From: Symsagittifera roscoffensis
Lineage: Eukaryota; Xenacoelomorpha; Acoela; Convolutidae
Assembly: GCF_963678635.1 (NCBI RefSeq)
Contig: NC_087065.1
Span: 57,500,754-57,564,753, forward strand
DNA: 64,000 nt
Direction: 5' to 3'
Below are positions 1 to 15,400 of this stretch, piece after piece. Under the pieces are notes generated by a model. It was not told the DNA's origin. It made no database searches and worked only from the letters and a program-made list of their open reading frames with translations. The stretch's first letter is position 1, and the number at the start of each line of letters is the position of its first letter. The position numbers and the translations under genes were made by a program.

Positions 1-3000
1 TCAAGAAAATATTAGCTGACTCGTGGGTCACTTGTTACAGATCATGTCAAGAAAAAATTAGCTGACTCATGGGTCACTTGTTACAGATAATGGTAAGAAA
101 ACATTAGCTGACTCATGGGTCACTTGTTACAGATCATGTCAAGAAAATATTAGCTGACTCATGGATCACTTGTTACAGATCATGTCAAAAAAATATTAGC
201 TGACTCATGGGTCACTTGTTACAGATCATTTCAAGAAAAAATTAGCTGAATCATGGGTCACTTGTTACAGATCATGTCAAGAAAATATTGGCTGACTCAT
301 GGGTCACTTGTTACAGATCATGTCAAGAAAATATTAGCTGACTCGTGGGTCACTTGTTACAGATCATGTCAAGAAAATATTAGCTGACTCATGGGTCACT
401 TGTTACAGACCATGTCAAGAAAATATTAGCTGACTCATGGGTCACTTGTTACAGATCATGTCAAGAAAATATTAGCTGACTCATGCGTCACTTGTTACAG
501 ATCATGTCAAGAAAATATTAGCTGACTCAGGGGTCACTTGTTATAGATCAAGTCAAGAAAATATTAGCTGACTCATGGGTCACTTGTTACAGATAATGTC
601 AAGAAAATATTAGCTGACTCATGGGTCACTTGTTACAGATCATTTCGAGAAAATATTAGCTGACTCATGGGTCACTTGTTACAGATCAATTCAAGAAAAT
701 ACTAGCTGACTCATGGGTCACTTGTTACAGACCATGTCAAGAAAAAATTAGCTAACTCATGGGTCACTTGTTACAGATCATGTCAAGAAAATATTAACTG
801 ATTCATGGGTCACTTGTTACAGATCATTTCAAGAAAATATTAGCTGACTCGTGGGTCACTTGTTACAGATCATGTCAAGAAAAAATTAGCTGACTCATGG
901 GTCACTTGTTACAGATAATGTTAAGAAAACATTAGCTGACTCATGGGTCACTTGTTACAGATCATGTCAAGAAAATATTAGCTGACTCATAGATCACTTG
1001 TTACAGATCATGTCAAAAAAATATTAGCTGACTCATGGGTCACTTGTTACAGATCATTTCAAGAAAAAATTAGCTGACTCATGGGTCACTTGTTACAGAT
1101 CATGTCAAGAAAATATTGGCTGACTCATGGGTCACTTGTTACAGATCATGTCAAGAAAATATTAGCTGACTCGTGGGTCACTTGTTACAGATCATGTCAA
1201 GAAAATATTAGCTGACTCATGGGTCACTTGTTACAGACCATGTCAAGAAAATATTAGCTGACTCATGGGTCACTTGTTACAGATCATGTCAAGAAAATAT
1301 TAGCTGACTCATGCGTCACTTGTTACAGATCATGTCAAGAAAATATTAGCTGACTCAGGGGTCACTTGTTATAGATCAAGTCAAGAAAATATTAGCTGAC
1401 TCATGGGTCACTTGTTACAGATAATGTCAAGAAAATATTAGCTGACTCATGGGTCACTTGTTACAGATCATTTCGAGAAAATATTAGCTGACTCATGGGT
1501 CACTTGTTACAGATCAATTCAAGAAAATACTAGCTGACTCATGGGTCACTTGTTACAGACCATGTCAAGAAAAAATTAGCTAACTCATGGGTCACTTGTT
1601 ACAGATCATGTCAAGAAAATATTAACTGATTCATGGGTCACTTGTTACAGATCATTTCAAGAAAATATTAGCTGACTCGTGGGTCACTTGTTACAGATCA
1701 TGTCAAGAAAAAATTAGCTGACTCATGGGTCACTTGTTACAGATAATGTTAAGAAAACATTAGCTGACTCATGGGTCACTTGTTACAGATCATGTCAAGA
1801 AAATATTAGCTGACTCATGGATCACTTGTTACAGATCATGTCAAAAAAATATTAGCTGACTCATGGGTCACTTGTTACAGATCATTTCAAGAAAAAATTA
1901 GCTGACTCATGGGTCACTTGTTACAGATCATGTCAAGAAAATATTGGCTGACTCATGGGTCACTTGTTACAGATCATGTCAAGAAAATATTAGCTGACTC
2001 GTGGGTCACTTGTTACAGATCATGTCAAGAAAAAATTAGCTGACTCATGGGTCACTTGTTACAGATAATGTCAAGAAAATATTAGCTGACTCATGGGTCA
2101 CTTGTTACAGATCATTTCAAGAAAATATTAGCTGACTCATGGGTCACTTGTTACAGATCATTTCAAGAAAAAATTAGCTGACTCATGGGTCACTTGTTAC
2201 AGATCATGTCAAGAAAATATTGGCTGACTCATGGGTCACTTGTTACAGATCATGTCAAGAAAATATTAGCTGACTCGTGGGTCACTTGTTACAGATCATG
2301 TCAAGAAAATATTAGCTGACTCATGGGTCACTTGTTACAGACCATGTCAAGAAAATATTAGCTGACTCATGGGTCACTTTTTACATATCATGTCAAGAAA
2401 TATTAGCTGACTCATGCGTCACTTGTTACAGATCATGTCAAAAAAATATTAGCTGACTCAGGGGTCACTTGTTATAGATCAAGTCAAGAAAATATTAGCT
2501 GACTCATGGGTCACTTGTTACAGATAATGTCAAGAAAATATTAGCTGACTCATGGGTCACTTGTTACAGATCATTTCGAGAAAATATTAGCTGACTCATG
2601 GGTCACTTGTTACAGATCAATTCAAGAAAATACTAGCTGACTCATGGGTCACTTGTTACAGACCATGTCAAGAAAAAATTAGCTAACTCATGGGTCACTT
2701 GTTACAGATCATGTCAAGAAAATATTAACTGATTCATGGGTCACTTGTTACAGATCATTTCAAGAAAATATTAGCTGACTCGTGGGTCACTTGTTACAGA
2801 TCATGTCAAGAAAAAATTAGCTGACTCATGGGTCACTTGTTACAGATAATGTTAAGAAAACATTAGCTGACTCATGGGTCACTTGTTACAGATCATGTCA
2901 AGAAAATATTAGCTGACTCATGGATCACTTGTTACAGATCATGTCAAAAAAATATTAGCTGACTCATGGGTCACTTGTTACAGATCATTTCAAGAAAAAA

Positions 3001-6000
3001 TTAGCTGACTCATGGGTCACTTGTTACAGATCATGTCAAAAAAATATTGGCTGACTCATGGGTCACTTGTTACAGATCATGTCAAGAAAATATTAGCTGA
3101 CTCGTGGGTCACTTGTTACAGATCATGTCAAGAAAATATTAGCTGACTCATGGGTCACTTGTTACAGACCATGTCAAGAAAAAATTAGCTGACTCATGGG
3201 TCACTTGTTACAGATAATGTTAAGAAAACAATAGCTGACTCATGGGTCACTTGTTACAGATAATGTCAAGAAAATATTAGCTGACTCATGGGTCACTTGT
3301 TACAGATCATTTCAAGAAAATATTAGCTGACTCATGGGTCACTTGTTACAGATCATGTCAAGAAAATATTAGCTGACTCATGCGTCACTTGTTACAGATC
3401 ATGTCAAGAAAATATTAGCTGACTCAGGGGTCACTTGTTATAGATCAAGTCAAGAAAATATTAGCTGACTCATGGGTCACTTGTTACAGATAATGTCAAG
3501 AAAATATTAGCTGACTCATGGGTCACTTGTTACAGATCATTTCGAGAAAATATTAGCTGACTCGTGGGTCACTTGTTACAGATCATGTCAAGAAAATATT
3601 AGCTGACTCATGGGTCACTTGTTACAGACCATGTCAAGAAAAAATTAGCTGACTCATGGGTCACTTGTTACAGATAATGTTAAGAAAACATTAGCTGACT
3701 CATGGGTCACTTGTTACAGATAATGTCAAGAAAATATTAGCTGACTCATGGGTCACTTGTTACAGATCATTTCAAGAAAATATTAGCTGACTCATGGGTC
3801 ACTTGTTACAGATCATGTCAAGAAAATATTAGCTGACTCATGCGTCACTTGTTACAGATCATGTCAAGAAAATATTAGCTGACTCAGGGGTCACTTGTTA
3901 TAGATCAAGTCAAGAAAATATTAGCTGACTCATGGGTCACTTGTTACAGATAATGTCAAGAAAATATTAGCTGACTCATGGGTCACTTGTTACAGATCAT
4001 TTCGAGAAAATATTAGCTGACTCATGGGTCACTTGTTACAGATCAATTCAAGAAAATACTAGCTGACTCATGGGTCACTTGTTACAGACCATGTCAAGAA
4101 AAAATTAGCTAACTCATGGGTCACTTGTTACAGATCATGTCAAGAAAATATTAACTGATTCATGGGTCACTTGTTACAGATCATTTCAAGAAAATATTAG
4201 CTGACTCGTGGGTCACTTGTTACAGATCATGTCAAGCAAAAATTAGCTGACTCATGGGTCACTTGTTACAGATAATGTTAAGAAAACATTAGCTGACTCA
4301 TGGGTCACTTGTTACAGATAATGTCAAGAAAATATTAGCTGACTCATGCGTCACTTGTTACAGATCATGTCAAGAAAATATTAGCTGACTCAGGGGTCAC
4401 TTGTTATAGATCAAGTCAAGAAAATATTAGCTGACTCATGGGTCACTTGTTACAGATAATGTCAAGAAAATATTAGCTGACTCATGGGTCACTTGTTACA
4501 GATCATTTCGAGAAAATATTAGCTGACTCGTGGGTCACTTGTTACAGATCATGTCAAGAAAATATTAGCTGACTCATGGGTCACTTGTTACAGACCATGT
4601 CAAGAAAAAATTAGCTGACTCATGGGTCACTTGTTACAGATAATGTTAAGAAAACATTAGCTGACTCATGGGTCACTTGTTACAGATAATGTCAAGAAAA
4701 TATTAGCTGACTCATGGGTCACTTGTTACAGATCATTTCAAGAAAATATTAGCTGACTCATGGGTCACTTGTTACAGATCATGTCAAGAAAATATTAGCT
4801 GACTCATGCGTCACTTGTTACAGATCATGTCAAGAAAATATTAGCTGACTCAGGGGTCACTTGTTATAGATCAAGTCAAGAAAATATTAGCTGACTCATG
4901 GGTCACTTGTTACAGATAATGTCAAGAAAATATTAGCTGACTCATGGGTCACTTGTTACAGATCATTTCGAGAAAATATTAGCTGACTCATGGGTCACTT
5001 GTTACAGATCAATTCAAGAAAATACTAGCTGACTCATGGGTCACTTGTTACAGACCATGTCAAGAAAAAATTAGCTAACTCATGGGTCACTTGTTACAGA
5101 TCATGTCAAGAAAATATTAACTGATTCATGGGTCACTTGTTACAGATCATTTCAAGAAAATATTAGCTGACTCGTGGGTCACTTGTTACAGATCATGTCA
5201 AGAAAAAATTAGCTGACTCATGGGTCACTTGTTACAGATAATGTTAAGAAAACATTAGCTGACTCATGGGTCACTTGTTACAGATCATGTCAAGAAAATA
5301 TTAGCTGACTCATGGATCACTTGTTACAGATCATGTCAAAAAAATATTAGCTGACTCATGGGTCACTTGTTACAGATCATTTCAAGAAAAAATTAGCTGA
5401 CTCATGGGTCACTTGTTACAGATCATGTCAAGAAAATATTGGCTGACTCATGGGTCACTTGTTACAGATCATGTCAAGAAAATATTAGCTGACTCGTGGG
5501 TCACTTGTTACAGATCATGTCAAGAAAATATTAGCTGACTCATGGGTCACTTGTTACAGACCATGTCAAGAAAATATTAGCTGACTCATGGGTCACTTGT
5601 TACAGATCATGTCATGAAAATATTAGCTGACTCATGCGTCACTTGTTACAGATCATGTCAAGAAAATATTAGCTGACTCAGGGGTCACTTGTTATAGATC
5701 AAGTCAAGAAAATATTAGCTGACTCATGGGTCACTTGTTACAGATAATGTCAAGAAAATATTAGCTGACTCATGGGTCACTTGTTACAGATCATTTCGAG
5801 AAAATATTAGCTGACTCATGGGTCACTTGTTACAGATCAATTCAAGAAAATACTAGCTGACTCATGGGTCACTTGTTACAGACCATGTCAAGAAAAAATT
5901 AGCTAACTCATGGGTCACTTGTTACAGATCATGTCAAGAAAATATTAACTGATTCATGGGTCACTTGTTACAGATCATTTCAAGAAAATATTAGCTGACT

Positions 6001-6900
6001 CGTGGGTCACTTGTTACAGATCATGTCAAGAAAAAATTAGCTGACTCATGGGTCACTTGTTACAGATAATGTTAAGAAAACATTAGCTGACTCATGGGTC
6101 ACTTGTTACAGATCATGTCAAGAAAATATTAGCTGACTCATGGGTCACTTGTTACAGATCATTTCAAGAAAAAATTAGCTGACTCATGGGTCACTTGTTA
6201 CAGATCATGTCAAGAAAATATTGGCTGACTCATGGGTCACTTGTTACAGATCATGTCAAGAAAATATTAGCTGACTCGTGGGTCACTTGTTACAGATCAT
6301 GTCAAGAAAATATTAGCTGACTCATGGGTCACTTGTTACAGACCATGTCAAGAAAAAATTAGCTGACTCGTGGGTCACTTGTTACAGATCATGTCAAGAA
6401 AAAATTAGCTGACTCATGGGTCACTTGTTACAGATAATGTTAAGAAAACATTAGCTGACTCATGGGTCACTTGTTACAGATCATGTCAAAAAAATATTAG
6501 CTGACTCATGGGTCACTTGTTACAGATCATTTCAAGAAAAAATTAGCTGACTCATGGGTCACTTGTTACAGATCATGTCAAGAAAATATTGGCTGACTCA
6601 TGGGTCACTTGTTACAGATCATGTCAAGAAAATATTAGCTGACTCGTGGGTCACTTGTTACAGATCATGTCAAGAAAATATTAGCTGACTCATGGGTCAC
6701 TTGTTACAGACCATGTCAAGAAAAAATTAGCTGACTCATGTGTCACTTGTTACAGATAATGTTAAGAAAACATTAGCTGACTCATGGGTCACTTGTTACA
6801 GATAATGTCAAGAAAATATTAGCTGACTCATGGGTCACTTGTTACAGATCATTTCAAGAAAATATTAGCTGACTCATGGGTCACTTGTTACAGATCATGT
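1..6900. repeat. Satellite domain 1: higher-order repeats of 18 or more monomers
   Basis: Variant monomers (for example a TCGTGGG unit followed by an AAAAAATT unit and then a GTTAAGAAAACATT unit) recur in fixed order at 1, 829 and 1657. That is a period of 828 bp, or 18 monomers. The next cycle starts at 2760, about 24 monomers later, so the higher-order unit was re-arranged by further duplication. Other markers of this domain are CAGGGGTCACTTGTTATAG, ATCATTTCGAG and TAACTCATGG. Confidence 0.85.
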
Positions 6901-9900
6901 CAAAAAAATATTAGCTGACTCATGGGTCAATTGTTACAGATCACGTCAAGAAAATATTAGCTGACTCAGGGGTCACTCGATATAGATCATGTCAAGAAAA
7001 TATTAGCTGACTCATGGGTCACTTGTTACAGATAATGTCAAGAAAATATTAGCTGACTCATGGGTCAACTGTTACAGATCAATTCAAGAAAATATTAGCT
7101 GACTCATGGGTCACTTGTTACAGATCATGTCAAGAAAATATTAGCTGACTCATGGGTCACTTGTTACAGATCATGTCAAGAAAATATTAGCTGACTCATG
7201 CGTCACTTGTTACAGATAATGTCAAGAAAATATTAGCTGACTCATGGGTCAATTGTTACAGATCAATTCAAGAAAATATTAGCTGACTCATGGGTCACTT
7301 GTTACAGATCATGTCAAGAAAATATTAGCTGACTCATGGGTCACTTGTTACAGATCATGTCAAGAAAATATTAGCTGACTCATGAGTCACTTGTTACAGA
7401 TCATGTCACGAAAATATTAGCTGACTCATGGGTCACTTGTTACAGATCAAGTCAAGAAAATTTTAGCTGACTCATGGGTCACTTGTTACAGATCATGCCA
7501 AGAAAATATTAGCTGACTCATGGGTCACTTGTTATAGATCATGTTAAGAAATTATAAGCTGAGTCATGGGTCACTTGTTACAGATAATGTCAAGAAAACA
7601 TTAGCTGACTCATGAGTCACTTGTTACAGATCATGTCACGAAAATATTAGCTGACTCATGGGTCACTTGTTACAGATCAAGTCAAGAAAATTTTAGCTGA
7701 CTCATGGGTCACTTGTTACAGATCATGCCAAGAAAATATTAGCTGACTCATGGGTCACTTGTTACAGATCATGTCAAGAAAATATTAGCTGACTCATGGG
7801 TCAATTGTTACAGATCAATTCAAGAAAATATTAGCTGACTCATGGGTCACTTGTTACAGATCATGTCAAGAAAATATTAGCTGACTCATGGGTCACTTGT
7901 TACAGATCATGTCAAGAAAATATTAGCTGACTCATGCGTCACTTGTTACAGATAATGTCAAGAAAATATTAGCTGACTCATGGGTCAATTGTTACAGATC
8001 AATTCAAGAAAATATTAGCTGACTCATGGGTCACTTGTTACAGATCATGTCAAGAAAATATTAGCTGACTCATGGGTCACTTGTTACAGATCATGTCAAG
8101 AAAATATTAGCTGACTCATGGGTCACTTGTTACAGATCATGTCACGAAAATATTAGCTGACTCATGGGTCACTTGTTACAGATCAAGTCAAGAAAATTTT
8201 AGCTGACTCATGGGTCACTTGTTACAGATCATGCCAAGAAAATATTAGCTGACTCATGGGTCACTTGTTACAGATCATGTCAAGAAAATATTAGCTGACT
8301 CATGGGTCAATTGTTACAGATCAATTCAAGAAAATATTAGCTGACTCATGGGTCACTTGTTACAGATCATGTCAAGAAAATATTAGCTGACTCATGGGTC
8401 ACTTGTTACAGATCATGTCAAGAAAATATTAGCTGACTCATGCGTCACTTGTTACAGATAATGTCAAGAAAATATTAGCTGACTCATGGGTCAATTGTTA
8501 CAGATCAATTCAAGAAAATATTAGCTGACTCATGGGTCACTTGTTACAGATCATTTCAAGAAAATATTAGCTGACTCATGGGTCACTTGTTACAGATCAT
8601 GTCAAAAAAATATTAGCTGACTCATGGGTCAATTGTTACAGATCACGTCAAGAAAATATTAGCTGACTCAGGGGTCACTCGATATAGATCATGTCAAGAA
8701 AATATTAGCTGACTCATGGGTCACTTGTTACAGATAATGTCAAGAAAATATTAGCTGACTCATGGGTCAACTGTTACAGATCAATTCAAGAAAATATTAG
8801 CTGACTCATGGGTCACTTGTTACAGATCATGTCAAGAAAATATTAGCTGACTCATGGGTCACTTGTTACAGATCATGTCAAGAAAATATTAGCTGACTCA
8901 TGCGTCACTTGTTACAGATAATGTCAAGAAAATATTAGCTGACTCATGGGTCAATTGTTACAGATCAATTCAAGAAAATATTAGCTGACTCATGGGTCAC
9001 TTGTTACAGATCATTTCAAGAAAATATTAGCTGACTCATGGGTCACTTGTTACAGATCATATCAAAAAAATATTAGCTGACTCATGGGTCAATTGTTACA
9101 GATCACGTCAAGAAAATATTAGCTGACTCAGGGGTCACTCGATATAGATCATGTCAAGAAAATATTAGCTGACTCATGGGTCACTTGTTACAGATAATGT
9201 CAAGAAAATATTAGCTGAGTCATGGGTCAACTGTTACAGATCAATTCAAGAAAATATTAGCTGACTCATGGGTCACTTGTTACAGATCATGTCAAGAAAA
9301 TATTAGCTGACTCATGGGTCACTTGTTACAGATCATGTCACGAAAATATTAGCTGACTCATGGGTCACTTGTTACAGATCAAGTCAAGAAAATTTTAGCT
9401 GACTCATGGGTCACTTGTTACAGATCATGCCAAGAAAATATTAGCTGACTCATGGGTCACTTGTTACAGATCATGTCAAGAAAATATTAGCTGACTCATG
9501 GGTCAATTGTTACAGATCAATTCAAGAAAATATTAGCTGACTCATGGGTCACTTGTTACAGATCATGTCAAGAAAATATTAGCTGACTCATGGGTCACTT
9601 GTTACAGATCATGTCAAGACAATATTAGCTGACTCATGCGTCACTTGTTACAGATAATGTCAAGAAAATATTAGCTGACTCATGGGTCAATTGTTACAGA
9701 TCAATTCAAGAAAATATTAGCTGACTCATGGGTCACTTGTTACAGATCATTTCAAGAAAATATTAGCTGACTCATGGGTCACTTGTTACAGATCATGTCA
9801 AAAAAATATTAGCTGACTCATGGGTCAATTGTTACAGATCACGTCAAGAAAATATTAGCTGACTCAGGGGTCACTCGATATAGATCATGTCAAGAAAATA

Positions 9901-12480
9901 TTAGCTGACTCATGGGTCACTTGTTACAGATAATGTCAAGAAAATATTAGCTGACTCATGGGTCAACTGTTACAGATCAATTCAAGAAAATATTAGCTGA
10001 CTCATGGTTCACTTGTTACAGATCATGTCAAGAAAATATTAGCTGACTCATGGGTCACTTGTTACAGATCATGTCAAGAAAATATTAGCTGACTCATGCG
10101 TCACTTGTTACAGATAATGTCAAGAAAATATTAGCTGACTCATGGGTCAATTGTTACAGATCAATTCAAGAAAATATTAGCTGACTCATGGGTCACTTGT
10201 TACAGATCATGTCAAGAAAATATTAGCTGACTCATGGGTCACTTGTTACAGATCATGTCAAGAAAATATTAGCTGACTCATGGGTCAATTGTTACAGATC
10301 AATTCAAGAAAATATTAGCTGACTCATGGGTCACTTGTTACAGATCATGTCAAGAAAATATTAGCTGACTCATGGGTCAATTGTTACAGATCAATTCAAG
10401 AAAATATTAGCTGACTCATGGGTCACTTGTTACAGATCATGTCAAGAAAATATTAGCTGACTCATGGGTCACTTGTTACAGATCATGTCAAGAAAATATT
10501 AGCTGACTCATGCGTCACTTGTTACAGATAATGTCAAGAAAATATTAGCTGACTCATGGGTCAATTGTTACAGATCAATTCAAGAAAATATTAGCTGACT
10601 CATGGGTCACTTGTTACAGATCATGTCAAGAAAATATTAGCTGACTCATGGGTCACTTGTTACAGATCATGTCAAGAAAATATTAGCTGACTCATGGGTC
10701 ACTTGTTACAGATCATGTCAAGAAAATATTAGCTGACTCATGGGTCACTTGTTACAGATCATGTCAAGAAAATATTAGCTGACTCATGCGTCACTTGTTA
10801 CAGATAATGTCAAGAAAATATTAGCTGACTCATGGGTCAATTGTTACAGATCAATTCAAGAAAATATTAGCTGACTCATGGGTCACTTGTTACAGATCAT
10901 TTCAAGAAAATATTAGCTGACTCATGGGTCACTTGTTACAGATCATGTCAAAAAAATATTAGCTGACTCATGGGTCAATTGTTACAGATCACGTCAAGAA
11001 AATATTAGCTGACTCAGGGGTCACTCGATATAGATCATGTCAAGAAAATATTAGCTGACTCATGGGTCAATTGTTACAGATCAATTCAAGAAAATATTTG
11101 CTGACTCATGGGTCACTTGTTACAGATCATGTCAAGAAAATATTAGCTGACTCATGGGTCACTTGTTACAGATCATGTCAAGAAAATATTAGCTGACTCA
11201 TGCGTCACTTGTTACAGATAATGTCAAGAAAATATTAGCTGACTCATGGGTCAATTGTTACAGATCAATTCAAGAAAATATTAGCTGACTCATGGGTCAC
11301 TTGTTACAGATCATGTCAAGAAAATATTAGCTGACTCATGGGTCACTTGTTACAGATCATGTCAAGAAAATATTAGCTGACTCATGGGTCACTTGTTACA
11401 GATCATGTCACGAAAATATTAGCTGACTCATGGGTCACTTGTTACAGATCAAGTCAAGAAAATTTTAGCTGACTCATGGGTCACTTGTTACAGATCATGC
11501 CAAGAAAATATTAGCTGACTCATGGGTCACTTGTTACAGATCATGTCAAGAAAATATTAGCTGACTCATGGGTCACTTGTTACAGATCAAGTCAAGAAAA
11601 TTTTAGCTGACTCATGGGTCACTTGTTACAGATCATGCCAAGAAAATATTAGCTGACTCATGGGTCACTTGTTATAGATCATGTTAAGAAATTATAAGCT
11701 GAGTCATGGGTCACTTGTTACAGATAATGTCAAGAAAACATTAGCTGACTCATGAGTCACTTGTTACAGATCATGTCACGAAAATATTAGCTGACTCATG
11801 GGTCACTTGTTACAGATCAAGTCAAGAAAATTTTAGCTGACTCATGGGTCACTTGTTACAGATCATGCCAAGAAAATATTAGCTGACTCATGGGTCACTT
11901 GTTACAGATCATGTCAAGAAAATATTAGCTGACTCATGGGTCAATTGTTACAGATCAATTCAAGAAAATATTAGCTGACTCATGGGTCACTTGTTACAGA
12001 TCATGTCAAGAAAATATTAGCTGACTCATGGGTCACTTGTTACAGATCATGTCAAGAAAATATTAGCTGACTCATGCGTCACTTGTTACAGATAATGTCA
12101 AGAAAATATTAGCTGACTCATGGGTCAATTGTTACAGATCAATTCAAGAAAATATTAGCTGACTCATGGGTCACTTGTTACAGATCATGTCAAGAAAATA
12201 TTAGCTGACTCATGGGTCACTTGTTACAGATCATGTCAAGAAAATATTAGCTGACTCATGGGTCACTTGTTATAGATCATGTTAAGAAATTATAAGCTGA
12301 GTCATGGGTCACTTGTTACAGATAATGTCAAGAAAACATTAGCTGACTCATGAGTCACTTGTTACAGATCATGTCACGAAAATATTAGCTGACTCATGGG
12401 TCACTTGTTACAGATCAAGTCAAGAAAATTTTAGCTGACTCATGGGTCACTTGTTACAGATCATGCCAAGAAAATATTAG
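6900..12480. repeat. Satellite domain 2: distinct monomer variants
   Basis: A different set of variants dominates here: GGGTCAATTGTTACAGATCA followed by ATTCAAG, ATCACGTCAAG, GGGGTCACTCGATATAG and ATCATGCCAAG. The TCACTCGATATAG monomer occurs near 6971, 8673, 9133, 9869 and 11019. The spacings are 37, 10, 16 and 25 monomers, so phase is kept while block sizes vary. This looks like local amplification of a variant subfamily inside domain 1 type DNA. Confidence 0.8.
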
Positions 12481-15400
12481 CTGACTCAGGGGTCACTTGT
12501 TATAGATCATGTCAAGAAAACCTTAGCTGACTCAGGGGTCACTTGTTATAGATCATGTCAAGAAAACATTAGCTGACTCATGGGTCACTTGTTACAGATA
12601 ATGTCAAGAAAATATTAGCTGACTCATGGGTCACTTGTTACAGATCATTTCAAGAAAATATTAGCTGACTCATGGGTCACTTGTTACAGATCATGTCAAA
12701 AAAATATTAGCTGACTCATGGGTCACTTGTTACAGATCACGTCAAGAAAATATTAGCTGACTCAGGGGTCACTTGATATAGATCATGTCAAGAAAATATT
12801 AGCTGGCTCATGGGTCACTTGTTACAGATAATGTCAAGAAAATATTAGCTGACTCATGGGTCAATTGTTACAGATCAATTCATGAAAATATTAGCTGACT
12901 CATGGGTCACTTGTTACAGATCATGTCAAGAAAATATTAGCTGACTCATGGGTCACTTGTTACAGATCATGTCAAGAAAATATTAGCTGACTCATGCGTC
13001 ACTTGTTACAGATCATGTCAAGAAAATATTAGCTGACTCAGGGGTCACTTGTTATAGATCAATTCAAGAAAATATTAGCTGACTCATGGGTCACTTGTTA
13101 CAGATAATGTCAAGAAAATATTAGCTGACTCATGGGTCACTTGTTACAGATCATTTCGAGAAAATATTAGCTGACTCATGGGTCACTTGTTACAGATCAA
13201 TTCAAGAAAATACTAGCTGACTCATGGGTCACTTGTTACAGACCATGTCAAGAAAAAATTAGCTAACTCATGGGTCACTTGTTACAGATCATTTCAAGAA
13301 AATATTAGCTGACTCGTGGGTCACTTGTTACAGATCATGTCAAGAAAAAATTAGCTGACTCATGGGTCACTTGTTACAGATAATGTTAAGAAAACATTAG
13401 CTGACTCATGGGTCACTTGTTACAGATAATGTCAAGAAAATATTAGCTGACTCATGAGTCACTTGTTACAGATCATGTCAAGAAAATATTAGCTGCCTCA
13501 TGGATCACTTGTTACAGATCATGTCAAGAAAATATTAGCTGACTCGTGGGTCACTTGTTACAGATCATGTCAAGAAAATATTAGCTGACTTATGGGTCAC
13601 TTGTTACAGACCATGTCAAGAAAAAATTAGCTGACTCATGGGTCACTTGTTACAGATAATGTTAAGAAAACATTAGCTGACTCATGGGTCACTTGTTACA
13701 GATAATGTCAAGAAAACATTAGCTGACTCATGAGTCACTTGTTACAGATCATGTCAAGAAAATATTAGCTGCCTCATGGATCACTTGTTACAGATCATGT
13801 CAAGAAAATATTAGCTGACTCGTGGGTCACTTGTTACAGATCATGTCAAGAAAATATTAGCTGACTCATGGGTCACTTGTTACAGACCATGTCAAGAAAA
13901 AATTAGCTGACTCATGGGTCACTTGTTACAGATAATGTTAAGAAAACATTAGCTGACTCATGGGTCACTTGTTACAGATAATGTCAAGAAAATATTAGCT
14001 GACTCAGGGGTCACTTGTTATAGATCAAGTCAAGAAAATATTAGCTGACTCATGGGTCACTTGTTACAGATAATGTCAAGAAAATATTAGCTGACTCATG
14101 GGTCACTTGTTACAGATCATTTCGAGAAAATATTAGCTGACTCATGGGTCACTTGTTACAGATCAATTCAAGAAAATACTAGCTGACTCATGGGTCACTT
14201 GTTACAGACCATGTCAAGAAAAAATTAGCTAACTCATGGGTCACTTGTTACAGATCATTTCAAGAAAATATTAGCTGACTCGTGGGTCACTTGTTACAGA
14301 TCATGTCAAGAAAAAATTAGCTGACTCATGGGTCACTTGTTACAGATCATGTCAAAAAAATATTAGCTGACTCATGGGTCACTTGTTACAGATCATTTCA
14401 AGAAAAAATTAGCTGACTCATGGGTCACTTGTTACAGATCATATCAAGAAAATATTGGCTGACTCATGGGTCACTTGTTACAGATCATGTCAAGAAAATA
14501 TTAGCTGACTCGTGGGTCACTTGTTACAGATCATGTCAAGAAAATATTATCTGACTCATGGGTCACTTGTTACAGACCATGTCAAGAAAAAATTAGCTGA
14601 CTCATGGGTCACTTGTTACAGATAATGTTAAGAAAACATTAGCTGACTCATGGGTCACTTGTTACAGATAATGTCAAGAAAATATTAGCTGACTCATGGG
14701 TCACTTGTTACAGATCATTTCGAGAAAATATTAGCTGACTCATGGGTCACTTGTTACAGATCTTGTCAAAAAAATATTAGCTGACTCATGGGTCAATTGT
14801 TACAGATCACGTCAAGAAAATATTAGCTGACTCAGGGGTCACTTGATATAGATCATGTCAAGAAAATATTAGCTGACTCATGGGTCACTTGTTACAGATA
14901 ATGTCAAGAAAATATTAGCTGACTCATGGGTCAATTGTTACAGATCAATTCAAGAAAATATTAGCTGACTCATGGGTCACTTGTTACAGATCATGTCAAG
15001 AAAATATTAGCTTACTCATGGGTCACTTGTTACAGATCATGTCAAGAAAATATTAGCTGACTCATAGGTCACTTGTTACAGATAATGTCAAGAAAATATT
15101 AGCTGACTCATGGGTCAATTGTTACAGATCAATTCAAGAAAATATTAGCTGACTCATGGGCCACTTGTTACAGATCATGTCAAGAAAATATTAGCTGACT
15201 CATGGGTCACTTGTTACAGATCATGTCAAGAAAATATTAGCTGACTCATGCGTCTCTTGTTACAGATCATGTCAAGAAAATATTAGCTGACTCAGGGGTC
15301 ACTTGTTATAGATCAAGTCAAGAAAATATTAGCTGACTCATGGGTCACTTGTTACAGATAATGTCAAAAAAATATTAGTTGACTCATGGGTCACTTGTTA